64,000 bases of DNA. Source: Hydnum rufescens UP504. Taxonomy: Eukaryota > Basidiomycota > Agaricomycetes > Cantharellales > Hydnaceae. The notes beneath the pieces are model-generated. The model was given only the letters and a program-made list of their open reading frames with translations. It searched no databases and had not been told where the DNA came from. Below are positions 1 to 11,326 of this stretch, in pieces. The first letter of the stretch is position 1. Every line of letters starts with the position of its first letter. Both the position numbers and the translations under genes were made by a program. Location of the stretch: NCBI GenBank assembly GCA_014904985.1, contig MU128986.1:163197-227196 (forward strand), in the 5' to 3' direction.

Positions 1-293
1 CTACCTCAACAACTTGAATGCCACGGCGCAGTGCCAATACTGCAAGTATGCGACGGGAGACGACTACTACAAGCCGCTAAATATCAGCTTTGACAATCGA
101 TGGCGCGACCTTGGGATCTTTATTGCTTTCCTTGTGTTCAATATCTTTCTGGTGAGTGTTTGCGCTTCTTGTTTTGTTTTGTTTTGTGGCAGGATTGTCC
201 GTGGGTATGCTAATCTTTTGCGTCCTTTTCACTTCCTTTCCGCACCTACAGACCATCCTTGCATCGAAGCTCTTCCGCTTTGCGAAACGATGA
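1..293 (+). CDS. PDR-type ABC transporter, C-terminal end (partial)
   Basis: This is the 3' end of a gene that begins before the window. The reading frame from base 2 gives an extracellular loop with the CxYC pattern and a GD-Y motif, then RWRD and a hydrophobic segment (LGIFIAFLVFNIFL). This is the usual end of fungal pleiotropic-drug-resistance (ABCG/CDR) transporters, which export drugs and lipids across the plasma membrane. An intron with donor GTGAGT at 152 and acceptor CAG ending at 251 joins the frame to a last exon, 252-293, coding TILASKLFRFAKR and a stop. The splice restores a smooth last membrane helix and the basic cytosolic tail typical of the family. Only about 65 residues are visible, so the subgroup and substrate cannot be told. 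Confidence 0.85.
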
Positions 294-1287
294 GCCTGGT
301 TGTTGTTGTCGCACATGCTTTTATCGGACTGTCTCTCGTCATTCGTGCCTGCCCTTTTTTCTTTGTCCAAGTGATGCCCCTTCCACTTTGCATAAATTAT
401 AACAAACCAACGATTACACCATGACTCTGCCACATTTTCATCCTGTGTCTTTCGATCTCGATCTCCGATCTTGTCGTCTCGCACTGCAAAATTCCAAATA
501 CCCCCACTTAACCTCTCCACACCCTACATTACAGCATTGCACCACCAGTACACGATTTCGCTTCCAGACAACACCGGTTCCACAGTGTCCCCCTTTTCTC
601 CCATCTTCGGCACCCGGCCCTCTCCTCGTTGTCTAGTCTCGTCTCGTCCAGAATGCGATGTGCAGTGTAATTCATGATCTCCTAGTCCCGTCTTCTTAGA
701 CTCCTATATACGTGATATACGTACGATACGATATTTAAATCCAAAAAAAGGCTTGATGGTGCTCAACGCCGATGTCGATGCCAAAGACATCCCCGCTCGC
801 TAGTACCTCGCCCCCCAGCCTCTATCAAGCGATAGGCTGAGAGAAGATTTACATAGAGATATGCATTACATACTACACCCCGACTCTTACGTAAGTAAGG
901 TAGCGGGGATTTTAGAGTCCAAGGCTGTCACGGATGCCAACCAGGTTACAAGAGAGCATCACCCCTCATAACCTTCACTGTGTATCTTCCTTCCTTGCGT
1001 TGCCTTTAACTCATACAGCATTAGTCGCCTTCAGACTCTTTGTCTTTTAGGCCACAATGTTTCCCACGCTATATTGCTGCGTCTATCGATATGGCACTGA
1101 CAAATTCCACCCTGCCCAGACCACCTCTCCGCGCAAAGCTGTCCTTTCTGTCCTTGACCTCTGTCTACATTTCACTGCAGTATACAAGGCATACTCCGGG
1201 GGTTGAGGGACAGCCGATGTGACACATCGTGCCGCAAGACACCAGCTCTTCAGACTCCGAACGACGACACGCTCTCGCATTATCACC
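294..1287. other. Intergenic stretch without a supported gene
   Basis: Between the ABC transporter stop and the next ATG only short unrelated frames occur on either strand. The part around 700-740 is AT-rich with repeated ATAC/GTAC motifs. No RNA gene or repeat was recognised. Confidence 0.5.
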
Positions 1288-2035
1288 ATGTCCCATTCAA
1301 CAATTAAACTTGATGCCATGTCCCAGGAGATGGTCGACACTATGGTGGACTACGAAATTGCTGCACAGACATGCATTCGTCACCTCCGCACGTCTGACCG
1401 GGCCGTAGTGACACCACTGTGGGCGAAACTGGGGGAGGAGTTTCGGAAGGATCATAACACGCATCCAAGCAAACCGCTATCCGCTCGGGAAGCAAGGAAG
1501 GCTTTCCACTCGAAGAACGCGTCGTTTTTTTTTGATCTCGCACCGAAGCCTTCTCGTCCTCTTGAGCAGTAAGTACACACCGTTTTATCGTGTGTTGTCC
1601 TCTTCACATATCGCTCCGCTTAGTTACATCAGAATGTTGTTTGCCGCTCAAGGCGCGATGCAACTCCTGGCCCTGGAGAAAGCGGATCACCCCCAGGGTC
1701 GAGAAATCAGCCGCCAGTCCGACGTTAAAGTGTAGGCGATGTCTTATCTTGTTCATAATACCCAGCTGATCACTCTCCTCCCCAGTGAAGAGATACTTCG
1801 GGCTGGAGGCTTGTGGGACGCGTCCAAGGCCCATCACGTGCACCAGCTGCTCCGTACGGAGCCGTTCAATACGACGATTCGTTGCCGCGACCAACTGTCG
1901 GGCGATGTGGTGAAGTACCTGGTGGTGGACCATGGTGCAACCGCCTTGAAGGGCACTTTCTACGAGCTTCAGGACGAAAGCGGTCACTTGAAGACGGTGA
2001 CGGAGGAAGAACTGGATGCGATGCGTCTTCAATAA
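1288..2035 (+). CDS. Small three-exon protein of unknown function
   Basis: Proposed exons are 1288-1568, 1624-1731 and 1786-2035. Introns have donors GTAAGT and GTAGGC and acceptors TTAG and CCAG, and are 55 and 54 nt long. The joined frame is 639 nt and codes 212 aa. The protein is soluble-looking with no signal peptide, and has a charged helical N-terminal half (VDYEIAAQTCIRHLRTSDRA region) and an acidic end (TVTEEELDAMRLQ). Both introns preserve phase, and codon use resembles the neighbouring genes, which is why I take it as real. The ATG at 1288 was chosen because it follows a stop-rich upstream stretch; an in-frame start at 1219 is possible. I do not recognise a family and assign no function. 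Confidence 0.55.
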
Positions 2036-2598
2036 CCCCCACAATCCCCTTTCCCCCCAGATATTTCTTTTCTTCCATCCTCTGGTCTGCACCGACATGG
2101 GATTGTTGTCGGCATCGTACCCCCCTTTTTCATCATATTGCAGGTATAATGAATGTACGTCTATACATTTCAATTATTCAGACGAGGTCCTAGACGTTTC
2201 TTGGTGTTCATTGTACATAACCCATCATGGGACCATCAGATAAGACAGCATTCAAATTGTTTCTCAGGACAGAATTCACATCGTAGGAATATAGTCAAAC
2301 GAATGGTACAGGCGCAGGCGCATCAAAGTGATATGAAAACCCAGAGAGAATATTAACGCCAGGGAAGCGGAAGCGACGTGCACGGCACATCACGACAGTG
2401 GGAGAAAGGGGACGTACGGAACATAAAGCCGAGAAGGGAAAAGTAAATGGACTGCCAGGGCACGCCAGCAAAGGGGGACGATATGAAGTGGTGGAGGCGG
2501 AGGCGGAGGGACACGATCAATAATATGATGTACTCCTACGGCCTTCTGAAATAGTAAGTGATCAGGCGTTGAATGAATGGCTTTGTTTGTCGTGCTCT
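2036..2598. other. Intergenic stretch between convergent genes
   Basis: This is the space between the 3' ends of the plus-strand three-exon gene and the minus-strand Ser/Pro-rich gene. It probably holds both 3' untranslated regions. It contains a purine-rich GGCGGA run near 2490-2510. No gene is supported. Confidence 0.45.
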
Positions 2599-3249
2599 TC
2601 ACACCCTCCCTCCGGCGGCACCGTATGCATTTGCGTGCCGTTCCCCGTCTGTGGGTCTTGCGTGAACTGGGGAATTGAACGATGATCTCTTGGGGAATCT
2701 TGAGGTTGGAAGTCGATGGAGCTGTGTAGGAGTAGGAGAGATATCTGCCTCGTTAATTAGATCCCATCCGTCCCTCATTGGAGGTGGATCAGGGAGGCGG
2801 AGTTTGAATCTGAGTGAGTCAACGGAGTGAGTACGGCGACGAAACTTGCCAGACGGTGATCTGTTCTTCGCGGGCAAAGGATGCGATAGACGTGATAGGT
2901 CATCGACCCATGATGGAAGCCTTTCTTCATCATCTGGGGGCGTTCGGGAGGGCGGCAGGCGAGGGGTGGGTGATGGTGGCGTGACTAGTGATGCTGGGTG
3001 TAAACTAGGTGTCAAGGACGACGACCCCGAGGAACTCATTGGTATTGATCCCCAAGTGGCACTGATATCTTCTTTGACCGTCGAAGGCGCATGCCGTAGT
3101 CTATACAATGCTATGAGACGTTCATTCACTGCCTCTTGATCCTGAAGGAAGATTGCATCTCGAGGGGGAACACGCAATGAGCGCCTCTTATCAGAGACGG
3201 CAATGATCGTCGCCTTGGTGTATTTGTGTGCGGATGGGGGAGTGCTCAA
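2599..3249 (-). CDS. Ser/Pro-rich basic protein of unknown function
   Basis: A single open frame of 216 aa starts at an ATG at 3249 and ends at 2599. It is rich in Ser, Pro and Arg and looks largely disordered, with SPSGKFRRRTHSVDSLRF-like basic/Ser stretches that could be phosphorylation sites. There is a short folded-looking N-terminal part (DQEAVNERLIALYRLRHAPS). No membrane segment or signal peptide is visible. Its start lies about 180 bp from the divergent F-box gene ATG, so the two may share a promoter. Proline- and serine-rich low-complexity frames can arise by chance on the opposite strand of CG-rich DNA, but nothing better is present on the plus strand here. The family is not recognised. 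Confidence 0.45.
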   Translation of the reverse strand: MSTPPSAHKYTKATIIAVSDKRRSLRVPPRDAIFLQDQEAVNERLIALYRLRHAPSTVKEDISATWGSIPMSSSGSSSLTPSLHPASLVTPPSPTPRLPPSRTPPDDEERLPSWVDDLSRLSHPLPAKNRSPSGKFRRRTHSVDSLRFKLRLPDPPPMRDGWDLINEADISPTPTQLHRLPTSRFPKRSSFNSPVHARPTDGERHANAYGAAGGRV

Positions 3250-3432
3250 CCGTCCAGGAGTCTTCCGATGGAAGGTGGAGATGGGAGACCTTCAGGGGGG
3301 TTATCCCTTGCATGTAACTTTGGAAGCGGGGGTTTTATGGGCATAAACGGACTTCCTACTCGGACCGTTGCCTGCGACACGTCTAGTCCAGGGCCCTCGT
3401 GGCTTGTGTCTCAACTATTTGTTCAGGAAACC

Positions 3433-5248
3433 ATGAGTGCTAATCGTCTCGGTCTGTTCGCACTCCCTCCTGAGATCCTTATTCACATCTTCGGACTTCT
3501 CGAGGGACGTCAGATCGCCAGATGCGGCACGGTGAGTCGTCGCCCGTTGTCCCTAGTCTTCCTCCCTGAATTTTGAATTCCTTCAAGGTATGTTCCTACT
3601 TCAAGCATGTCATTGAGGGCTCGATCCTACTGCAGTATTTCGTCAAACTGGACATGTTCGGGTATACCGATGTTTCAGAATCTGTTGATGCACCTGGGAT
3701 TCCCGCCACGCGCCTAAATCAACTTGAAAGCCACATCGACGCCTGGAATAATCTGGACTGGGTGGAATCTCACGTAGATGCTCCGCCCCGGGACGGCATT
3801 TCTAATGCCTTCGGTGTACTCTGTCAAGGAATCTTTGCAATGTTCGATTCTAAGAGAGTGTACTGCATTCAGCTTCCACATCTCGTACGAGGCACTCTAT
3901 TTCGGAGATGGACGCTGGACGGTTTTGCATTCCCTGTCGATCAAATCGAAATCGATCCTTGTAATAATCTTCTTCTAGTGTTGTCAAGGCAAGTGCATTT
4001 GCTGATCGGGAATTATTCTTCTGTTAAACTTGCTTCCAACTCGTAGGGAGTATCTCCACCCAGATCCGGGTGTCATCGTCCATTTCCATCTCCGCACACT
4101 TTCCGATAATACTCCCCATCCAAGAGCTGTAAGTCACATTCTTGCTTCAATTCGTACAGGCGCAGGGGTCCCCCAGGTCCGAACCATGGGTCGGTTGCTC
4201 GGAGTCGCAGTGTGTTTCCCCTTTAAGCCAAGATTAGAAATATGGAACTGGATGACTGGCCAAAAAATGACAGTGTGTAATGAGCCGTTTCGTCCACTAT
4301 CGTCGGGTCTTTAGTGTTCTTTATCTCCCCCTATGATCAGGTGTTAGACGTGAAAGATGACGACGACCCCCACAGTTATCGTACTTTTGAATTTTTATCT
4401 GCCACATCCATTGTGGTTGTACGGGCAGTGGCTCTTGAAGTCTATCAGATCCGCATCGAAACTCCAGGGGCTCGGCCTGTCCATACAGCATCATTGTGCA
4501 TGCCGTATCCGCATCTCAACGACTACTGTGTAACTCCTCGGGTCACCGCGAGCCCACGTTTGTCGCAGTGTATTGATCACGGAAACCTCTCAGACTGCTC
4601 ACCGTTCCCTTCTCCTTCCTTTCCATTGGCTGAGGACAATTATTATCTTAGCATTCACTGGAATGAGTATGACAGCGCATCGAGGGCCTGGGCCCAATTC
4701 CATGTCCCTCTATCTTCTCTTCGGTGCTCTTCCATGGATGGAGACGCTTTGGAGATACCCTGGGAAACATGGTCAAAGGGTTTCTGTTCCCAGAATGGTG
4801 CTGGAGGAGAATGCAAGATGAGCGGAGGGCGACTCATATACTTCCCGAGTTCGTTCGGGCGCCGTCCCCATCCCTACGTCTCCCTCTTCGATCTCAATCG
4901 ATCCAGAGCTGGTAAGCTCAGTAGGCCAAGCCCAGATCCGCGGACAGATTATGCACGATCTCAGGCAATAAAATTGGATTTGAGGCCTGGTGAAATAAGG
5001 ATGGAACGCCCCCATCCTGCCCATCTCACCTCTCGATCTTTCACCGTGGACGATTCCCTCTACGCCCCACGGGTGGCTTGTGATGATGAACACATCGTAT
5101 TTTGGGGGGTACGTTATCTCTTCGTTCCTCGTTGATGAACCACCTTATTAATCCTCCTAAATCCAAGTCGAGAAGGATGGCCGCAGATGGGGATGAAGAT
5201 GAGGATAGTGTTTTGGCTCATAAATTGATCATATTGACCATGCGGTAA
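3433..5248 (+). CDS. F-box protein
   Basis: Proposed exons are 3433-3531, 3588-3988, 4047-4128, 4177-4272, 4341-5108 and 5168-5248, giving 508 aa. Near the N-terminus, LPPEILIHIFGLLEGRQIAR followed by CGTVCSYFKHVI is a clear F-box, the motif that binds Skp1 in SCF ubiquitin ligases. The rest resembles the beta-propeller-like tail of agaricomycete F-box families, for instance GVAVCFPFKPRLEIWNWMTG. The second intron has a GC donor in an ideal AG|GCAAGT context. The fourth intron is uncertain: 4277-4314 also keeps frame. The last exon depends on the acceptor at 5167 and ends at TAA 5246-5248. The substrate of the putative SCF complex cannot be predicted. Confidence 0.75.
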
Positions 5249-6272
5249 CTGCTGCGTTCACATTGATCCATCGAGAAGGGGATGAGCACAGAGGAGTCCG
5301 CCGCACGAATGCTCGTTGAGATATTAACTACAGTATCGCCAGTTGGAGGTCTAGATTTTTTCCTCGGAGAGCGGGTTCGCCCAGAATTCATATGCGATTC
5401 AAATATTGGGTGTGTACATACATACATACAAACCCGCAGTGTATGGTGGATAATGGATTCACCCCATCTACTACCCAAGAATTACGATCCACGCCGAGGA
5501 AGTGCATTACGGAGGAGTACGATAGTTGCGAGGATCACACCTGACGCTGCCACATTTCACCCCCCCTTGTATATATATGTCAGACGTTGCAATTACTGTA
5601 ATTAGGGAAACGTTTGTTCTAGAGATCGTGATGCCATGGGGTCCGCGCTGTGTGCATTCCAGAATTCCAAGTTAGGGGGAGGGGGTGGGTTGGGGGGAAG
5701 AGGGAAAGAAAAAGACCGCCGTTTCCTGTCTGTTCCTGAAACTGTAACTTTGTGCTCTACATTTAACTTGGTAGTAGGTGGAGATGATGGGCCCTTTCAT
5801 TCAAAGCCCCCACCCCCTATAGCGTTAGACTGCATCCAATCCTAGCGGGGTGCAACGTCGGTCATGCCGGTTGTTTTCAGACGTGGATGGGAAAATAGGA
5901 TGTATATTTTTGATATATATAAACATGCCAAACACGCGTTCTCTCACTCTGTCGCCTGAGAAATGCCTCGGGCGTGGAGTGAGCGCGAAAATAGGCACAT
6001 TGGGATCCGTGGGCATCATGGTAGCATTGAATGGGGGGAGAGGGTGGACAGCCGCAACATAAGGGTCCTGGGGTCGTTTGATATTAGCTGGGACTGGTTC
6101 ATGGCGCCGATTGCGAAACACACCTGGGGATCGGGAAAGAACGCGGCACCACCCACGGGGCAAACATCTACAGCATTATAGTATGAAGGGATGGGTTCTA
6201 ATGAGATATCTTTTTGTTTTTAGGAGGGGGACAATTGAGAACAGGCCTACCCTATCAAGACGGCCAATTCGA
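5249..6272. other. Intergenic stretch without a supported gene
   Basis: Only short frames occur on both strands. There is a G-rich run around 5670-5700 and a TA-rich patch at 5900-5930. A 112-aa minus-strand frame at 5825-6163 lacks family similarity and was not accepted. The right end should hold the 3' untranslated region of the eIF2-beta gene. Confidence 0.45.
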
Positions 6273-7371
6273 CTAGACTTTCTTCTTGCGCTTCCCAATC
6301 TGGGCTTGAAAGCCTGTCTTGATTGCACTCACAGATCGCCTAGATCCACATGATTCGCACGTCATGAAGTATATGCGATTTTCTTTTGTAAGAATCGTGT
6401 CTGGAGACTTGCACGTCTTGCAAGTCACGTACTCGACTGCACGAGACACACAGAGACGGAATCAACAGTTCAGTCGCTGGCGGAAAAGAAGGTGGACGAA
6501 AGAAACCACTTACCGATGTATCGTCGCAGCACGTTCTCAAGTTGTTTGGGTTGGAATCGGCCCTTGATGACTAGTCGTTTCTCTCCGTCAACACTTCCGG
6601 TCGTTCCTAGTTCGGCGAATAAGAACTGGATGACATGCTCTGGCTGACGGTGCATTCGCTTGCATATGTCCGCGACGTTGGCGAATATCGTCTTCTTATT
6701 TCCTTCACGGTGCACAGACGGTGGGACGATCGTGTAGCGCTTGCGAGTGGCAGATGAAAGATCGGGATTTTGGGAGTGGAGAGTCCGAACAATGCGATTT
6801 AAGAGCTGCGGAGAAATCTCTCAGAAAAATAATTGGGGGGATAGACAGATGAAATCGCGATAGCAGACCTCGGCATATGTGTAGTCCCTGTCCGTACCAT
6901 GCCATGGTTCGACCTCTCCATTGCCTTCGAGTCCCGGACCGCTGGCGACAGCGAAGGGATCATCGCCCAAATCTTCATCATCCAAGTTATCTAAATCATC
7001 TACTGGAGCGTCATCTTCCTCGGGTGGTGGTGCCGGTTTTGTCTCCTCCACATCGTCAAGGTCGAAAGTCGCCTTTTTCTTCTTCTTCTTTTTTAGATCG
7101 GAGAAGTCTGCGAGTAGCGAGTCGCTTGTCGCCTGCCCCGCTTCAGCGGGTCCATCGTTCCCCTTGACGTCGATGTTAATGTTAAGTGAGCGCTGCAAGA
7201 AATAACAGATGTAGAACAGAGAACGCTTACAAGGCTCGGAGTCGGCGCGTTGGCATTGCTATCAACGCCAAGAAGTTCTTCATCGAATGCGACCGCCTTC
7301 TTCTTTTTCTTCTTCTTAAGAGATGGGTCGAAGAGTGGTTCTTCCGCAGGTGCACTCTCAATATCAGCCAT
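6273..7371 (-). CDS. SUI3: Translation initiation factor eIF2 subunit beta
   Basis: Exons on the minus strand are 7371-7231, 7192-6869, 6805-6514 and 6436-6273, coding 306 aa. eIF2-beta is part of the ternary complex that brings Met-tRNAi to the 40S subunit. The N-terminal part has two lysine boxes of seven Lys each (about residues 19-25 and 81-87), the contact sites for eIF5 and eIF2B-epsilon; yeast has three boxes. An acidic linker leads to [18 protein letters not shown], then the core domain ([19 protein letters not shown]) and a C-terminal zinc finger with two CxxC pairs (CKTC about 258-261, CESC about 279-282). The basic tail ends KRKKKV. The exon 2-3 junction (YAE|LLNR) and exon 3-4 junction ([13 protein letters not shown]) restore conserved family sequence, which fixes the splice sites. 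Confidence 0.95.
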
Positions 7372-7630
7372 GACTTGACGAGGTACTTGCCGAGAAAGAT
7401 GATGTAAGATATCCGGCTTCACGTACCGCCACCCCGGCCGACGGCACATGCCCCAGTTCCCTTGATCGCTCCTTCTCGCACATAGATATAGCACACATTA
7501 GCTTAGTACAAGACCGCTCTCGGCGCCGGCCGGCAGTCTAATGTGGTATATAAACAAGATTCCTCCTCATACGTACCGCTCATCATCCAACGTATATTTA
7601 TACCTCCCATTAGTTAACAAAATAAAGTTC
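7372..7630. promoter_or_regulatory. Likely promoter and 5' UTR region of the eIF2-beta gene
   Basis: This gap separates the start of the eIF2-beta gene from the 3' end of the MAK16-like locus, both on the minus strand. It contains CT/GA-rich stretches common upstream of fungal translation genes. No specific operator site was identified. Confidence 0.35.
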
Positions 7631-8890
7631 TCATACAAGAGCTACGATACGGATATTCTTATATCGCCACAAATTTCGGTTGTTCTTGGCCGTCATCTCC
7701 TCTTCGTACTCAACCTCGACATGTGGCCCTATGAAAAGACTCAGGAGGCCAATTTCTTCACCTTCAGTGGAGACTCTTACCTCGCCTTGCCTTTTTCAGG
7801 GGATTGAGTCGTTTCGCGTTCGACTTCGCTTTACGCTTTGCAGAAGTTGCGGCCGTCGAGTCCTTCCACTCCATCTTCTCGCAATTGGAGAGAGGAATCT
7901 GCAGTCCGCGGCTGGGCCTGAATTTAGAGACTTCCGTCGAGTCCAGAGAGTGAGGCCTCCTCCGTCGGGACAACACACCTCGTCATCGTCGCTGAATACC
8001 TCATCAGAGCTATCCCCGCCTATATATTCTTGATCCCGTTCAAGCTCGTCTTGTGTGTCGACGCTTTGATCTTCGTCCTCGTCTGTTTGATTGTCCTGGA
8101 CATCGATTCCAGGCATTCCCCGATCAAGGCCCGCATCTCGAACTGAACGCCAGACATTTTCGTTCGCGTTGAGACGGGCATCACCGTAAGCTTTAGACTT
8201 CAGTCGTTCGATCAACTCTTTTTCGATTTTGCGTTCTATATGCGCGGCTACCAAGGTCTTGGCCTCTCTAGTCGCTTCCCGCCGGTCAAATTTCTTTACG
8301 CTTAGAAGAGTCGGCCTGCAAAAATAACACGCAGTCAAGGGAATGTGAAGATTTCGAGCGCTAGTCGAATACATACTGTTGGCTAAGTTTCAACCGCCGC
8401 ATTTTTGATTAAGTACTGGGTGATTTTGGCTAGGCGTTGCTTGCATTTGTGGACCATAAAGTCAGGCCAGTATAATAACTCGCTGTCAATCTATAATTGA
8501 CCATGTCAAACGGGTAAGAGGGGATATTGATAACTATTATACCTGTTCCGGTGCCTTGGTATAGTTATTAGACAATTTGACTCGTTCCCGCATCCTTGAA
8601 GGATTGTGCCCGCGTTCGACGGTCTTGGTGTAGAGAAAAACGACACCTGTGTGCTGGGTTAGCGAAGTTGCGGGCGGTTAAAACGGATTCATACCTCCAA
8701 CCTTCCGCACCGTGGCGTAGCGAGAGTTTGCAAGCGGGCAAGACATTGGATTACAAACACATTGAACTGATTGCGGCAGAAAGCCCCGACAATACAGCGT
8801 AAGGCGCGGAAACGAAAGACTGGGTTGTAGTCGTATGACAGCACAGCCATTCAGGAAGCCGGATAATAATGAAAAAGAATAGTCTCGTAA
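7631..8890 (-). pseudogene. MAK16: MAK16-like ribosome biogenesis gene, apparently decayed
   Basis: Mak16 is a nuclear 60S-biogenesis factor. Family sequence is clear in several exons: [91 protein letters not shown], an acidic stretch, a Lys-rich part and GPHVEVEYEEEM. Introns with GT-AG ends separate them. The 5' half is damaged. The exon coding CRNQFNV runs into CNPMSC with about 7 nt missing, the acceptor before CRNQ has no AG, one extra A (ATCAAAAATG near 8401) shifts the frame before MRRLKLSQQ, and several conserved residues are changed. No convincing first exon with an initiator ATG was found. MAK16 is essential in yeast, so either an intact copy exists elsewhere or these are assembly errors. 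Confidence 0.7.
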
Positions 8891-9785
8891 GTAGCTCCGG
8901 TCTGGTTACGAGACTAGAAAAAGAAGCCAGTATGAGGTCACGATCGGCAAACACCGGCCACCGGGATGAACTCCCGGTACCGTCTACAGGCTATCAGGCT
9001 CTACAAAGAGGTTAGGACTCCAATCCTGAAGTACATATGGATGGAATTAAAATAAGGGGCATTGCTAGCTCCATCGAATAGGACGCGACTATCCCGACCC
9101 CGCGCAAGCACTACTTCGTGCGCCTCTCTTCTCAGACACCGTTGACCGAGACGTTCCACAGGTATGATTTCCACGGGAAGCTAAGGAGACTTTTTGAGAG
9201 TAAGTTGGACGTCACGTATATCTCTGGGGAATGTATTTGGGAACCTCTTTTGCGTCCCCTAGGAAATCGACATTTAACGGAGAAGAACGAGATTGAAAGA
9301 GCACTTGCTCTAGGGGAACATATCAAAAATGGTCACCCCTGTCGCTAACGAGGGACATTACACTCTGATCTCACTTCTTTCTCAGAAACCTTGGCTCTCT
9401 ATTCTTTGAAGAAGTATCGACATCTGCGAAGAATTTATAAAGATTAGCTCCATTGGCACCATGTCTCTGCATGGATAGACATGTTCACACCATATCACCC
9501 TGTGTCCCTACAATCTGTAGAGTTTCTGCATTCTTTACCGTGATCATTCAAACCCGTCGCCCGCCGACTGGGCCATTGGTATTTGCCGCTTCCACATAAT
9601 ACGACGTCCATGCCCTTCCGCTATTAGTTACGCAAGAGAATCACATGTGATGAGCCTCCCTGGGGGACGGTGCATAGTATATTGAAACGTATCATCACAA
9701 CCGAGCATAACATGCCTTTAGGGGACGGTGCAGTAGCGCCGGGCAAATGCTAAGATGTATGGGAAGGAACGCCCGTATCTCTTTC
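8891..9785. other. Intergenic stretch without a supported gene
   Basis: Short frames only. A motif GGGGACGGTGCA occurs twice, near 9664 and 9721, without obvious meaning. The right end probably holds the RACK1 3' UTR. Confidence 0.45.
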
Positions 9786-11326
9786 TTATGCGCTCACAGC
9801 CCACACCCTGACCAGATCATCTGTGAACCCACCGAAGAGGGTCTGGCCATCTGTCGACCACGCAAGGGAAACGCACTCTGGCTCCTTCGAGTTTTTGCCT
9901 ACGTCCACAAAGTCGGGCTTCAGCTCATCAACAATCGACCTGATTCATGTTTGAAAAGGCTTTTGGTCAGGAGATCCCCGCCATCAACGACCAGATGATA
10001 GTTACGCACTTGCTCTCCAAGTCGAAAATCTTGATGCAGCTCGCGGTCGCGGCGCATAGCCAGTATCGGTTAGGGCTGAATACGAGGGCGTTGACCGTGT
10101 TGCCAGCCTCAAGCGAGTACAAGTGTTTGCCGTCGTTGAGATCCCAGAGCATGGTGATGCCATCCTTGCCGCCGGACGCAGCCAGGGACCCGTCTGGGGA
10201 TACCGAGACAGTGTTGATGTATCCGGTGTGTCCGTAGTGGTTTGTGCGTAGCTTGCATTTGGACAGTTCCCATACCTGAGTCGCAGTAAGATACTCGTTA
10301 GCGAAAACATCCATCATCATTCATGGGAACGTGAGGCCAAAGGGGTAAGCTGTGATCAGAGATCTTGGTGATAAAATGTTGTCTCATCGGGATTGATATG
10401 CCCTCTGAAGTAGCAAATATATGAAGTAACATCATTTCGTAGAAAGAAAGAAAAAAGAGGGCACAATCGTTAAAGCTGGAAGAAAGAGCACCAACCTTCA
10501 CGACCTTGTCCCACCCGCAGGAGACGATTACTGGATTGCTGGAGTTTGGACTGAAGCGGACACATGAGACCCTATATCATGACCGAATAAAAATTAAAGT
10601 AATTGATTAGCGCGACCAGGGGAAAAATCGACGTACCACTCGGTATGGCCTTCCTCCTTGATGTCAAATTTGCACTCGCCCAAAGTATTCCAGAGTTTAA
10701 TTGTACGGTCACGGCTCCCGCTGACAATTTGCCTGTTGTCGGCGGAGAAGGAAACAGAGAGAACGTCGGAAGTATGCCCGACGAAGCGGCGGGTGGTGAG
10801 GCCGGTGTTGAGGTCCCAGAGACGAAGAGTGTGGTCCCATGATGAGGAGAGGGCGAATTGACCGTCAGACGAAATGACAATATCAGACACGAAGTGGTTG
10901 TGACCCCGAAGGATCTTTTTTGGGCGACCGTACTCTGACTCGTTTCGAGTCAATTGCCACACGATGATAGTTTTATCTTTAGATGGAATGTCAGGACCCC
11001 CAGGGGGAAACATTAGAATCTTCGCGTATTGCAATACCTCGCGACGCGGTCAAAAGGAGGTCAGGATTCTCAGACGAGGCGGCAATCGCTAAATAGATAA
11101 AAAGTAAATGAGAAAGTAAGACCAGGGGGCTACAAACCTCCACTAACCAGTTACCCATCCTGAATGCACAACATAGAGTTGCCCAGTGTTAATTGGTTTA
11201 TCTAAGTCAATCGTACATAACACTGACCCTTGTGCCCTAGGGGATATAGAGGATTAAGCTAGCCTCAGGTCTCAGATACATAGGTCGCATACCTTCAAGC
11301 GATCCCAAGAAGCGTAAAGATTCCAT
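9786..11326 (-). CDS. RACK1: RACK1 / Asc1 / Cpc2 seven-blade WD40 ribosomal protein
   Basis: Eight minus-strand exons are proposed: 11326-11293, 11236-11228, 11159-11148, 11088-11038, 10976-10637, 10571-10496, 10275-10010 and 9939-9786. They total 942 nt and code 313 aa, the normal RACK1 length. RACK1 binds the 40S head and scaffolds kinase signalling and translation quality control. The protein starts [20 protein letters not shown] and has the family hallmarks [59 protein letters not shown] and [12 protein letters not shown]. It ends in [15 protein letters not shown]. Exons 2 and 3 are only 9 and 12 nt, and both are needed to give LEGHKGWVTAI. The intron at 10276-10495 is unusually long and carries a snoRNA. 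Confidence 0.95.
10353..10440 (-). ncRNA. U24: Box C/D snoRNA, U24/snR24-like, in a RACK1 intron
   Basis: Inside the 220-nt RACK1 intron, the minus strand shows a C box ATGATGT (10435-10429) and a D box CTGA (10359-10356) about 70 nt apart. Between them lie two stretches that match my memory of U24/snR24 guides: ATTTGCTACTTCAGA before the internal box and TATCACCAAGATCT directly before the D box. U24 guides 2'-O-methylation of the large-subunit rRNA, and in budding yeast snR24 sits in an intron of ASC1, the RACK1 orthologue. Same host gene, same strand and matching guides make the call strong. Exact mature ends are estimated. Confidence 0.9.

Noticed and set aside
5825..6163. 112-aa minus-strand frame
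   Set aside because: No family features, no introns and no paralogue; composition fits chance.
6877..7407. Plus-strand frames of 73-96 aa
   Set aside because: They are antisense to the Lys/Asp/Glu-rich exons of eIF2-beta.
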